Shown: one piece after another, positions 42,846 to 51,916 of the stretch
How positions within the stretch are numbered: position 1 is the first letter of the stretch
How the letters are laid out: each line of letters begins with the position of its first letter
Source of the DNA: Cecembia calidifontis
GTDB taxonomy: Bacteria > Bacteroidota > Bacteroidia > Cytophagales > Cyclobacteriaceae
Assembly (NCBI RefSeq): GCF_004216715.1
Contig: NZ_SGXG01000001.1
Coordinates: 4,902,501 to 4,966,500 of the forward strand
Direction: 5' to 3'
DNA: 64,000 nucleotides
Notes under the pieces: generated by a model
Seen by the model: only the letters and a program-made list of their open reading frames with translations
Told to the model about the DNA's origin: nothing
The model's database searches: none
Position numbers and translations under genes: made by a program

Positions 42846-43766
42846 TTATACCTGGGCCACCAAGGTCTTCATTTTTTCCAATCCTGTCTTTGCCACAGTC
42901 AAAGCATCTTGCTTCCAATAGTCCTGATTGAAAAGCTCCAAGGAAAGTACCTTTTCTCCGCCCATGGCTTTGAGATCGGCAAGGATTTGCTTCATAGGGG
43001 CCGATCCATCACCCGGATAAACCCTGTCTTTGTCCTGCTGTTCTTCCCTTGGAATATGGGACACAAAATCATTCATATGAAAAACTTCAATCAAGTCTCC
43101 GCTGAGCATTTTCAGCCCATCATATCCCGAGCCTCCTCTAAAGAGGTGGTACACATCTGGCAGAATCCTGGCATCTTGGTCATTGGCAACAGCTGCCACC
43201 ATGAGGACTTGCCCAAGGTGGTGGAAAAAAGGAAAGGCCCCCCAAAACTCCAATTGAGGAATGACACCGGTCTTCCTTCCCAAATCCAATAAAGCCTTAT
43301 ATCGCTCCCCCGCCTTGAAAAGATCCAAAGGCGCATCAACACCAAAAGCCGGGGCTGCTACCCGTTTACACCCAACGGCCGCCAAAAGCTCCATTTCTTT
43401 TTCCATTTGCTCAAAGCCGGCCTTCCTTTTGGAAGCGTCATCCACCATCCAAGGCGCAAAACCAATTGCATTTTCAAATTTAAGCCCGCTGTCGCTGATA
43501 AGTTTTCTTAAACTGGAAACAGAATTGCCCGAATTGATGTATTCCTGAAGATCTCTGATCCATAATTCTACCCCATCATAACCTGCACGGGCTGCTATTT
43601 CCAGATAACCTTTCAAACCGGGCTGTTGCCCCATAATAGTACTTGTATTCAGACAGAAACTGAATTTACCAACTGTTTTGGCCGGAGCCGCCTGCAATGC
43701 ATTGGCTGTCAAAAAAGCCCCGGTTCCTAGTCCGATTGATTTGATGGCATCTCTTCTGGAAATCAT
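42846..43766 (-). CDS. Tat-exported sugar phosphate isomerase/epimerase (TIM-barrel)
   Basis: 306 residues. The N-terminus SRRDAIKSIGLGTGAFLTANALQAAPA is a twin-arginine signal, so the folded protein is exported. The rest is an AP-endonuclease-2/xylose-isomerase-like TIM barrel: ARAGYDGVELWIRDL, GCKRVAAPAF, QLEFWGAF, PDVYHLFRGGSG, VFHMNDF, YPGDGSAPM and LSLELFNQDYW. These give the usual Glu, His, Asp and Glu metal ligands. Such Tat-exported isomerases are common in Bacteroidota polysaccharide use; the substrate is unknown. Confidence 0.9.
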   Translation of the reverse strand: MISRRDAIKSIGLGTGAFLTANALQAAPAKTVGKFSFCLNTSTIMGQQPGLKGYLEIAARAGYDGVELWIRDLQEYINSGNSVSSLRKLISDSGLKFENAIGFAPWMVDDASKRKAGFEQMEKEMELLAAVGCKRVAAPAFGVDAPLDLFKAGERYKALLDLGRKTGVIPQLEFWGAFPFFHHLGQVLMVAAVANDQDARILPDVYHLFRGGSGYDGLKMLSGDLIEVFHMNDFVSHIPREEQQDKDRVYPGDGSAPMKQILADLKAMGGEKVLSLELFNQDYWKQDALTVAKTGLEKMKTLVAQV

Positions 43767-43924
43767 GTAATTGAGGTTTTAGGTTTGGAAGATAATCTTG
43801 CTACTGATCTTAAAATTAAGCGAATTAGGCATCAACAATCAACCATTCATCAAAATATGCGGCCAAAAACCTTCAAGACCTAATTATTTTGGTAAATTAA
43901 GCTTTAATCAGTTTGGCCCTTCAC

Positions 43925-44641
43925 ATGAAGTCTTTAACGTTTTTGTCTTTTTTAGTCTTTTTGTCATTTTCGAATAAGGTCTTTGCCCAAGTTGTTACCG
44001 GTCTTGAACAATCCTACAGAAGCAATATCCCTTTTGATCAAGATGTGGTCAGCGGAGGTTACTTTGTGGATCCACCTAAGGAATTTGAAGGCCATCCCTA
44101 TTTGATCACCAAAAATTTTGAATTAAGTGAAATAACCATTAACGGACTGACCTATAGCGATGTTCCCATTCTCTATAACATCTGGAAAGATCAGGTATTG
44201 ACATTCCAGCCCATCCACAAACAAAAAATCCTGATCAGATCAGACAAAATCAATGCATTTACGCTTCGCTTAGAATCCCCTTTATCCTTTGTGAGATTAC
44301 CGAATAATCCCTCTTATAGCCACCATGGCAGTGGTATTTATGAATATGTCGGAGATGGCCCGTCGAGGGTTTTGATCAAACACAGGAAATTAACCAAGCC
44401 AAAACGGGAATACAGTATTTACAGTGAAGTGTTTTATGAAACACAGGATTATTTCCTTCAAAAAAATGCTGAGATCCTAAAAGTATCCAATAAAAAACAG
44501 GCCATCGATTTCTTGGGTTTGGAAAACAAGGAAGTCAGGAAATTAACCAAAGCTTCCAACTTGGATTACAGAACAGATAGAAAAGGTTACTTGCATTTTT
44601 TGGTTTCACTTTATAATCAGGAGCAGAATGAAAAGAAATAA
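43925..44641 (+). CDS. Secreted protein of unknown function, first gene of a TonB operon
   Basis: 238 residues from the ATG at 43925, with a clear signal peptide (FLSFLVFLSFSNKVFAQ). The mature part is basic and beta-rich at first (DVPILYNIWKDQVLTFQP), ending in a helical region (NKKQAIDFLGLENKEVRKLTK). No family recognised. The TonB receptor gene begins 14 bp inside its 3' end in another frame, so the two are translated together. It is probably a periplasmic or surface partner of that receptor. Confidence 0.75.
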   Translation: MKSLTFLSFLVFLSFSNKVFAQVVTGLEQSYRSNIPFDQDVVSGGYFVDPPKEFEGHPYLITKNFELSEITINGLTYSDVPILYNIWKDQVLTFQPIHKQKILIRSDKINAFTLRLESPLSFVRLPNNPSYSHHGSGIYEYVGDGPSRVLIKHRKLTKPKREYSIYSEVFYETQDYFLQKNAEILKVSNKKQAIDFLGLENKEVRKLTKASNLDYRTDRKGYLHFLVSLYNQEQNEKK

Positions 44642-47378
44642 ACAGATCCTGATTTTGATTTTCTCCTTGTTTGCAAGCCTACTTTTCCATTCAGAATTGC
44701 ATGCCCAAGACCGGGAAAAAATTTCCGGATTATTCCCGGGCATTCCTTTTCCAAGGTTTGCCCAGCAAGTGAACTCCATGACCGGATACCGCTTCTATTA
44801 TTCCATGGAATTACAGGGTTTTCAGGTCAACATCAGTGCAAAAGAAAATACGCTCACACAAATTCTGGAGGCTATTTTTGATCAGACGGATTTCAAGTTC
44901 AGCATAGATTCAGAAAACCGGGTATTTATCACTAAAAACACTCCTTTGGATCTTAGGCTTTCAAAAGATTTTTTTGATAGGCTCAAAACTGATGGAGAAG
45001 CAGATAGCCTAAATCGGCAATCTGATATCGAGAGGGCTTATTCCCGAAACAAACTCTATGTAATCGGCAATCCCAGTAATCAAAAGGAGGTTACTTTAAG
45101 CGGAAAAATCACAGGAATTGAAACCGGTAATCCGGTTTTTGGAGCTGTTGTTTTTGAAAGGGCAGAATACAGACGTGCGATCACCAATGAGGAAGGGTTC
45201 TTCCAAATTCTCTTGCCTGTGGGCCGGCACACCTTATTTATTCAGAACCTGGGGGGATTTATTGAACAAAGGCAAATCAGTCTTCAGGGAGATGGCATTC
45301 TGGATGTGGCGATTGAAGAAAATATCATTTCCTTATCGGAGGTCACGGTAAGCTCAGACCGCATGACCAATATTTCCCGACCTGAAATGGGGGTCCAAAA
45401 ACTGAATATCCAGTCGATGAAAAAAATCCCCGCCATTTTAGGGGAAGTGGATGTAATCCGGTCTATTCTGACATTACCAGGCGTTCAAACTGTTGGGGAG
45501 GCTTCTGTCGGCTTCAACGTCAGGGGAGGTGCTGCTGATCAAAACCTGATCCTTTATAACCATAGTACGATTTATAATCCCTCCCATTTATTTGGACTGT
45601 TTTCCGCATTCAATCCGGATGTGGTGGAGTCTGTGGAACTATATAAAGCAGGTATCCCCGTACAATATGGGGGCAGGTTGTCCTCTGTCCTGGATGTCAA
45701 AGCAAAATATGGCAATAATGAAAAAATAAAGGTTTCCGGAGGCATAGGTCTCTTGACAGGAAGGCTGGCTATTGATGGCCCAATAGGAAAAAACACCACT
45801 TTCTCGATGGGGGCAAGAAGTACCTATTCCGATTGGCTGCTTCAGTTATTGGAAGAAAACACGGATTTCAAAAATGGCAGAGCTTCCTTTTATGACCTCA
45901 ATTTCAGTATTTCCCATAAACTTAATAACAAAAACATCCTCCGGGCCAATGCCTACAACAGCAATGACAATTTCAGATTTGATAGAGATACCACTTTCCG
46001 CTACGAAAATCTGAATTTCAATCTGGGGTGGACCCATTATTTCAATGAAAGGATGGAAGCTGAATTTGTGGTCGGTAGGGATAATTATTCATTTGGCATT
46101 GAAGGAAGGGACAATCCAAGTAATTCCTATGATTTCGGGTTCAATATCCGTCAGGACTTCGCCAAAATACATTTCAATTACGATTACAACTTCAGACACA
46201 AATTCAATTTTGGTGTACATAGCACCCGATACAGGCTAAACCCTGGAAAAATCAATCCTTCAGGAATAGAATCTATTGTAGTGCCTGAAGAAGTCAATCA
46301 GGAACAAGCACTGGAGACGGCCCTTTATTTTGGCGACAATATTGAGATCAGTGAACAACTGACTGTAAGTATCGGGGGGAGGTATGCGATCTATAATTTT
46401 TTAGGCCCTAATACCAGTAGGGTGTATGCTCCTGGGCTTCCTGTTTCACGCACTACCCTAATCAGAGAGGAAATCTTCAATCAAGGCGAAGTGATTCAAA
46501 CCCATCATGGTCCAGAGTTCCGTATTTCCGGCAGATATATTCTCAACAACATTTCCTCTATCAAAGCAGGATACAATACAGGAAGACAGTTTATTCATTT
46601 GATCACCAACAATGCCGCCATTGCTCCTACAGATATTTGGAAACTCAGCGACAACAATATTCTACCACAATGGGGAGATCAAATCTCATTGGGTTATTAC
46701 CGAAATCTAAAGGTGGACAAATATGAATTTTCCATAGAGACTTACCATAGAAGTTTGCGAAACCTTTTGGATTTCCGCTCAGGAAGCACTTTGATTTTGA
46801 ACAATGCAGTAGAACAGGCTGTGGTTCGGTCTGAGGGAAGGGCTTATGGAGCCGAGGTGTTACTAAGAAAAAATACAGGCAAACTGAATGGCTGGATCAG
46901 TTACACCTATTCCAGGTCATTATTGAGAACCGCAAAAGATGAACAGGCTGAAAAAATCAATACCGGTGAATGGTATCCCAATAATTTTGACCAACCACAT
47001 AATGCCGTACTGGTAGGCAATTACGAATGGAGCAAAAGGTTCAGCACTTCCATTAATGCCAACTACAGCACCGGAAGACCCATCACCTTACCTGTGGCCA
47101 AATTTGAATATGGAGGTTCTGAAAGGGTATTTTTCTCTGACAGAAATGCTTACAGGATTCCGGATTATTTTAGAATTGACTTATCAGTCAATATAGAAGG
47201 CAACCATAAAGTGAGAAAACTTGCCCATTCCTCCTGGTCAGTGGGTGTTTACAACTTATTGGGAAGGAGAAATCCCTATTCCGTTTACTTTACCCCTGTA
47301 AACGGAATCCTGGAAGGTTTTCAGTTATCCATCTTTGCCCAACCTATTCCATTCATCAGTTATAACTTTAGAATTTAA
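44628..47378 (+). CDS. TonB-dependent outer-membrane receptor with STN and carboxypeptidase-regulatory domains
   Basis: 916 residues. Signal peptide to about 27, then an STN domain (about 35-105), a CarboxypepD_reg-like sandwich (about 145-225, ITGIETGNPVFGAVVFERAEY), a plug (about 255-370, LPGVQTVGEASVGFNVRGG) and a 22-strand-type barrel ending in SYNFRI. The STN domain means it may signal to an anti-sigma factor, but none is nearby. There is no SusD gene, so it is not a classical Sus pair. It overlaps its neighbours on both sides (14 bp and 1 bp), making a tightly coupled operon. Confidence 0.93.
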   Translation: MKRNKQILILIFSLFASLLFHSELHAQDREKISGLFPGIPFPRFAQQVNSMTGYRFYYSMELQGFQVNISAKENTLTQILEAIFDQTDFKFSIDSENRVFITKNTPLDLRLSKDFFDRLKTDGEADSLNRQSDIERAYSRNKLYVIGNPSNQKEVTLSGKITGIETGNPVFGAVVFERAEYRRAITNEEGFFQILLPVGRHTLFIQNLGGFIEQRQISLQGDGILDVAIEENIISLSEVTVSSDRMTNISRPEMGVQKLNIQSMKKIPAILGEVDVIRSILTLPGVQTVGEASVGFNVRGGAADQNLILYNHSTIYNPSHLFGLFSAFNPDVVESVELYKAGIPVQYGGRLSSVLDVKAKYGNNEKIKVSGGIGLLTGRLAIDGPIGKNTTFSMGARSTYSDWLLQLLEENTDFKNGRASFYDLNFSISHKLNNKNILRANAYNSNDNFRFDRDTTFRYENLNFNLGWTHYFNERMEAEFVVGRDNYSFGIEGRDNPSNSYDFGFNIRQDFAKIHFNYDYNFRHKFNFGVHSTRYRLNPGKINPSGIESIVVPEEVNQEQALETALYFGDNIEISEQLTVSIGGRYAIYNFLGPNTSRVYAPGLPVSRTTLIREEIFNQGEVIQTHHGPEFRISGRYILNNISSIKAGYNTGRQFIHLITNNAAIAPTDIWKLSDNNILPQWGDQISLGYYRNLKVDKYEFSIETYHRSLRNLLDFRSGSTLILNNAVEQAVVRSEGRAYGAEVLLRKNTGKLNGWISYTYSRSLLRTAKDEQAEKINTGEWYPNNFDQPHNAVLVGNYEWSKRFSTSINANYSTGRPITLPVAKFEYGGSERVFFSDRNAYRIPDYFRIDLSVNIEGNHKVRKLAHSSWSVGVYNLLGRRNPYSVYFTPVNGILEGFQLSIFAQPIPFISYNFRI

Positions 47379-48532
47379 TGTTGAAAAAAATCTTCCATAC
47401 CCACCTGATATTGGTCTTCCTGATAATGTTTTCATGCAGGGATCCTTTCGAGCCGAAATTGAGAGACATTCCGACAGAAGTGCTTGTGGTAGAAGGTTAT
47501 ATTGAAGTGGAAGGAGAGTCGTTCATCCGACTGAGTAAGACTGTACCAGTAAGAAGTACCCAAGCGAGTCCAGTAATCACAGGGGCCAAACTTTCTCTTT
47601 TGAATAGTAATAACGGGCGATGGGATTTTGTTGAAAAAGAGGAAGGCATTTATTCATTGATAGGTAATTTTCCACCTTTTGACAGCTATCAGTTACAAAT
47701 TGAACTACCAGGAGCTAAAGTGTACAGAACAGAAAATTTACAGCCGGTTGTTTCTCCTGAAATTGAAGAACTGGGTTTTGTCAGGGATCAAAATGGCGTA
47801 GAAATTTTTGTCAGCACGAGAGGGAATGATCAGGCCCAATATTTCTTATGGACCTATCAAGAACACTGGATTTTTAGGCCGGGGGTCATTTCCCGGCTGA
47901 TTTTTGAAAATGGACTTGTAAGATTCAGGGAAGAAGATGAAAGGATTGACCTCTGCTGGAACAATAACCTTAACCCTAAAATTGTCCTTCAAAATGCGGC
48001 AAGGTTTGAAGACAACCGCATCCTTCAGAGAGAACTGGTGCTGATTCCCAACAATTCAGAAAAACTCACAGAGCGCTACAGCATCGAAGTAAAACAAATG
48101 GCCATCAATCAAGAAGCTTTTGACTTTTGGGAAATCCTTAGAAAAAATTCCGATGATATCGGAGGGATTTTCAGCCCTTTGCCTTCTCTAATCAGAGGCA
48201 ACATCTATAATGTAAGCGATGAAGGAGAACCTGTCATTGGGTATATAAGTATGGGAAAATCCGCTACCAAAAGGATTTATATAGACATCAATGATGTTTT
48301 TCCCTGGCCTGTATTTATTCCCGAATACGAATTTTGCAGAATATCCTTTCAGGATACTATTCCTCCCACTGACAAAGCTATTTTTGAAGCATTTGGGAGA
48401 GGAGATAGAATGCCTGCCAGGGACTTGAGGGCAAGCAATGGTGAGATTATAGGGTATTTTGGAGCTCCCACCCAATGTGTAGACTGTACGCTAAGAGGGA
48501 CCAATGTCAGACCTGAATTCTGGGAGGATTAA
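47378..48532 (+). CDS. DUF4249 lipoprotein
   Basis: 384 residues with a signal ending in IMFSC, a lipobox. The N-terminus RDPFEPKLRDIPTEVLVVEGYI is typical of DUF4249, beta-sandwich lipoproteins found next to TonB receptors with carboxypeptidase-regulatory domains. They are thought to sit at the surface over the receptor in a SusD-like role; this is inference from context. The start shares one base with the receptor stop (TAATG), and its own stop does the same with the next gene. Confidence 0.9.
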   Translation: MLKKIFHTHLILVFLIMFSCRDPFEPKLRDIPTEVLVVEGYIEVEGESFIRLSKTVPVRSTQASPVITGAKLSLLNSNNGRWDFVEKEEGIYSLIGNFPPFDSYQLQIELPGAKVYRTENLQPVVSPEIEELGFVRDQNGVEIFVSTRGNDQAQYFLWTYQEHWIFRPGVISRLIFENGLVRFREEDERIDLCWNNNLNPKIVLQNAARFEDNRILQRELVLIPNNSEKLTERYSIEVKQMAINQEAFDFWEILRKNSDDIGGIFSPLPSLIRGNIYNVSDEGEPVIGYISMGKSATKRIYIDINDVFPWPVFIPEYEFCRISFQDTIPPTDKAIFEAFGRGDRMPARDLRASNGEIIGYFGAPTQCVDCTLRGTNVRPEFWED

Positions 48533-50142
48533 TGATGAGAATTATAAAACTGATTTTTATTTTATTACTAAGCTTAAATGCCTTTGGCCAAACCAGGGAT
48601 GGCGAGAAAGTTTTTGCCCATTTATCCAAAAACATTTGCTTGGTCAATGATCAAATCTGGTTTTCACTTCAGGTAAGCAATGGCAATGAACCCAGTCCCT
48701 CCAAGATAGCTTATGTAGAACTAATTGACAGGGCAAGTTTGCCTGTCTTGCAATTGATCGTACCCCTATACGAAGGTAAGAATGATGGAGTACTGGAAAT
48801 ACCCCCCCATCTGGAATCGGATCACTATCTTCTCCGCTTTTACACCAGAACCAGCCCACTCCATGACAAAAATGGATCGGGAGTTTACAATCAATTGGTG
48901 ACCATCATCAATCCGAAAAAAGGCCCGGTTTCCCAAAAACCATTTCAAGCAAAAAGCACATACAAATTTGAAAAAGCCAGGGATTTTCACATTCCGGAAA
49001 GTAGGTTGAAGAAAAACTCAGAGATTCAAATGCCACTTAACTTCGTCCAAAACACTTACCGAATTTCTGTCGGCATACAAAACCCATATTTACCGGAAAA
49101 TTTTCAAGGTTTTATCGGACAGGAAATCTATCAGCCATTGGAAGGGGAAATTAGGGTCATTCCTGAACTGTATGGCCATATCGTTCATGGGAAAAACCTT
49201 GCAACTGAAATTGATACTACCGAGACCTTTTTCCTTTCAGCACATGGAAGGCAATCTGTACTGCATTCTGCTAAACCAGACCAGGAAGGCAACCTGTTTT
49301 TTGAGCTGGGCCCATTAAAGGAATATGAGTTTTTAATAGCCCAGTCCCTGAATTATGAAAAACAGCTCAATTTCGCTCCCCAATCTCCATTTTGGAATTT
49401 GAAATTAATAGATGATTTTGTTTTTCCTCCACTAAACCTGAATGAAGGAGACAGGAAGTTTCTGGAAATGTTGATGCTGGCAGCCCAGCTTAAACCACAC
49501 TTTTATCCAGTGAAACGAGCTGAACAACTTCCCATAGTTACAGGGTTTGTGGCAGACAGGACCTATTTATTGGATGACTATTCACGCTTTGAAAATATGG
49601 AAACGACCCTTAGGGAATATGTCCCTGAAGTATTGGTAAGAAGACAAAACCGAAGCATGGTTTTTAAATTGCTCAACACGCCATTGGGTGGGCTGTTCCA
49701 GGAAAATCCTTTGATATTAATAGATGCCATGCCCGTATTTGATACTGGTGAGTTGGCGAAATTTGACCCAAAGGACATCGAAAAGTTGGAAGTACTTACA
49801 AGGGAGTTTTCCTTCAACGAGGATAAGTTTTCGGGTGTCTTGAGTTTAACATCGTTTCAAAATGATTTTGGGAAATTTGAACTCCCCAAAAACGCTTTGT
49901 ATTTGAATTACTGGCCGATATTACAGCCCAAAAAATTGGAATCGCCCCATTTCAATCCAAAGATCGGAGCAGCAAATTACCCGGATTTCAGAACTTGCCT
50001 GCTGTGGAATCCTGAAATATCTTCCTCTCAAGCCCGGTTTTTCACCTCAGAAATAACCGGCAAATTTGAAATCAAGGTTTCCTTTGTCGATGAAACAGGA
50101 ATGCTCCAATTCCTTCAATCCAGCTTTGACATTATTGATTAA
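48532..50142 (+). CDS. Secreted MG2/macroglobulin-like protein of unknown function
   Basis: 536 residues with a signal ending in NAFGQ. The segment KVFAHLSKNICLVNDQIWFSLQV, followed by beta strands and LESDHYLLRFYTRTS, resembles the first macroglobulin-like domains of Bacteroidota proteins that accompany carboxypeptidase-regulatory TonB receptors. The C-terminal 200 residues contain a possible plug-like NPLILIDAMPVFDTGELAKFDPKDIEKLEVLTR block. That block looks borrowed from a TonB receptor plug. It ends the operon and overlaps the convergent MscS stop by four bases. Confidence 0.72.
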   Translation: MMRIIKLIFILLLSLNAFGQTRDGEKVFAHLSKNICLVNDQIWFSLQVSNGNEPSPSKIAYVELIDRASLPVLQLIVPLYEGKNDGVLEIPPHLESDHYLLRFYTRTSPLHDKNGSGVYNQLVTIINPKKGPVSQKPFQAKSTYKFEKARDFHIPESRLKKNSEIQMPLNFVQNTYRISVGIQNPYLPENFQGFIGQEIYQPLEGEIRVIPELYGHIVHGKNLATEIDTTETFFLSAHGRQSVLHSAKPDQEGNLFFELGPLKEYEFLIAQSLNYEKQLNFAPQSPFWNLKLIDDFVFPPLNLNEGDRKFLEMLMLAAQLKPHFYPVKRAEQLPIVTGFVADRTYLLDDYSRFENMETTLREYVPEVLVRRQNRSMVFKLLNTPLGGLFQENPLILIDAMPVFDTGELAKFDPKDIEKLEVLTREFSFNEDKFSGVLSLTSFQNDFGKFELPKNALYLNYWPILQPKKLESPHFNPKIGAANYPDFRTCLLWNPEISSSQARFFTSEITGKFEIKVSFVDETGMLQFLQSSFDIID

Positions 50143-51809
50143 TTATCCTTCTTGCCCAATTCCTTGACCAAAAATTCCTGAAGTTTGGAAGCATAAACTG
50201 CCTGATCCTTAGGGTATCCGGGTACAAGCGACTGTTTTTCAGGAAAATTTTCCATGTGTAAGGTTTGGGTTGGGAACGCAAACCTTACACCCAGCCCTTT
50301 GGCTAATTTGACAATTTGTATCAAAATTTCCTGTCTGCAGCGTAATTCCTCCTGCCAGGTAGGTACCTGAAAGAATATATAAAACATGATATCCTGGCTA
50401 TAGGTGGAAAGGTTGTTAAAATAAACATTATACAGGTCCTTACGGGTGTTTGGATGGTTCTCTACTATTTTTCGCAAGCCTTCCACAAAGGCCTCTATCA
50501 ATTCGGGCGGCGTATCATAAGTGATGGTCAGGGTAGTGGAAAACCTCCGGTATTGTCTCAGACCATGATTGTCAATGGTCGCATCGGCAATTTTACCATT
50601 CGGGATATACATGACCGAATTTCTGAAAGTCCTGACCCTTGTGGATCGGAAACCCACTTCTTCCACCGTTCCATCCACATCACCAGAGGTGATCCAGTCC
50701 CCTACCTGAAAGGGCTTATCAATGAAAATCATAATCGAACCAAAAAAGTTTTTGATGGTATCCTGGGCAGCCAAAGCAAATGCCAAGCCTCCTATAGAAA
50801 GCCCTGTAAGAAAAGGAACGATATCTACCTCAAGCCCTTCTTTGAGTACAAACAAGGTTCCTACGATTACCACAAAAGCTTTCAAGGTCTTGCGGATCAA
50901 GGGCACCAGCTGATCATCCAATGTGGATTCCGTCTTCTCTGCCAACTTGGCAAAATAGAGCGAAACTATATCTACGATTTTATAAAAAACAATAGTGATG
51001 ACCAAGGGCTTGGCTGCATTCAAGACTTTGATGACAAAGGAAACGACCTCTACAGGCAGCTGCAATAATTTTATAAAAAGGGTAGTGAGAACAAGGATCA
51101 AATAAATACTGGTGATTTTCGCCACAGGTAAAAGATACTTCTCACCGACATAAGCATAGCCCAATTTGGCCACCAGGTACAGAAAGACTTTATCCAATAG
51201 GAATGTAATCAGCTTGTGCGCAACAAAAAGAGAAAGAATAAGCAAAAACAAACCGGCCAATTGCCAAAAATGCAAGCCGAGATAAACTTGGTTCCCCATC
51301 TTAGGAAGCACATTCAACAAGCGGTCCGTTCCATAAGGGTAGGTTGCTTTATGCATCTCATCGATTTGGGAAACAGTAAATGCACTGAATTTCCATTCAT
51401 CATTTACTTTCTCCAGATAAACCAAGGGAAGCTTTTTGGTATCAAAAAAGAATTTGGCCTGATTGCTGAATACCGTATCCAAAAAATCAGGCTCATTGGG
51501 AATTTCAGAAAACTTTATCAAGACACCGTTTCCATCAAATATCTGCTTCAGCTGAACAGCCAACTTTTCAGCCTCTTTCTCCCTTTCAGAACTCACATTG
51601 AGAGCCTGAGCGGCAGCTTTTGGATCATAATTATCCTCCTTGAGATTCAGAAAGAAGGTCAAAGTAGTGTGATAAGGAGTCCGAAGATTATGGTAATCCT
51701 CCTCTTCCAGGGGGATTATTTGATCATCCAACACTACCTGTGCAACAGTTGATATAGAAAAACTGACAAAAAAAAGAATCAGAAGGTATGTAAACTTAAA
51801 ATGCTGCAT
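50139..51809 (-). CDS. MscS-family channel with extended periplasmic N-terminus
   Basis: 556 residues. A signal peptide (to STVAQ) and a 150-residue periplasmic region come first, then about five hydrophobic segments. The MscS pore and beta domain follow (FLTGLSIGGLAFALAAQDTIKNFFGS, PFQVGDWITSGDVDGTVEEVGFRSTRVRTF, VYIPNGKIADATIDN-like), then a C-terminal domain. It is about twice the size of the channel at 13593, resembling YbiO/MscM-type larger homologues. It converges with the outer-membrane operon, sharing stop-codon bases. Confidence 0.9.
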   Translation of the reverse strand: MQHFKFTYLLILFFVSFSISTVAQVVLDDQIIPLEEEDYHNLRTPYHTTLTFFLNLKEDNYDPKAAAQALNVSSEREKEAEKLAVQLKQIFDGNGVLIKFSEIPNEPDFLDTVFSNQAKFFFDTKKLPLVYLEKVNDEWKFSAFTVSQIDEMHKATYPYGTDRLLNVLPKMGNQVYLGLHFWQLAGLFLLILSLFVAHKLITFLLDKVFLYLVAKLGYAYVGEKYLLPVAKITSIYLILVLTTLFIKLLQLPVEVVSFVIKVLNAAKPLVITIVFYKIVDIVSLYFAKLAEKTESTLDDQLVPLIRKTLKAFVVIVGTLFVLKEGLEVDIVPFLTGLSIGGLAFALAAQDTIKNFFGSIMIFIDKPFQVGDWITSGDVDGTVEEVGFRSTRVRTFRNSVMYIPNGKIADATIDNHGLRQYRRFSTTLTITYDTPPELIEAFVEGLRKIVENHPNTRKDLYNVYFNNLSTYSQDIMFYIFFQVPTWQEELRCRQEILIQIVKLAKGLGVRFAFPTQTLHMENFPEKQSLVPGYPKDQAVYASKLQEFLVKELGKKDN

Positions 51810-51881
51810 GGTGGTAACTTTTCAATCTATCCACCGCAAAAGTAATAACATCGGAAAAAGTAGGAAAAGAAAAAAGGAAAA

Positions 51882-51910
51882 AGCCTCCCCTTAGGGTATT
51901 TGGGGAGGCT
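51882..51910 (-). terminator. Intrinsic terminator of the 51917-54643 gene
   Basis: Stem AGCCTCCCC (51882-51890) with GGGGAGGCT (51902-51910) around an 11-nt loop is perfect. The A-rich plus-strand run before it gives U residues on the minus transcript. Confidence 0.9.
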
Positions 51911-51916
51911 GCATTT

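Noticed and set aside
43888..43915. TTTG and TCAGTTTG boxes as a promoter of the TonB operon
   Set aside because: The -7 box ends ten bases before the ATG, leaving almost no leader, and it has a mismatch; too weak to call.
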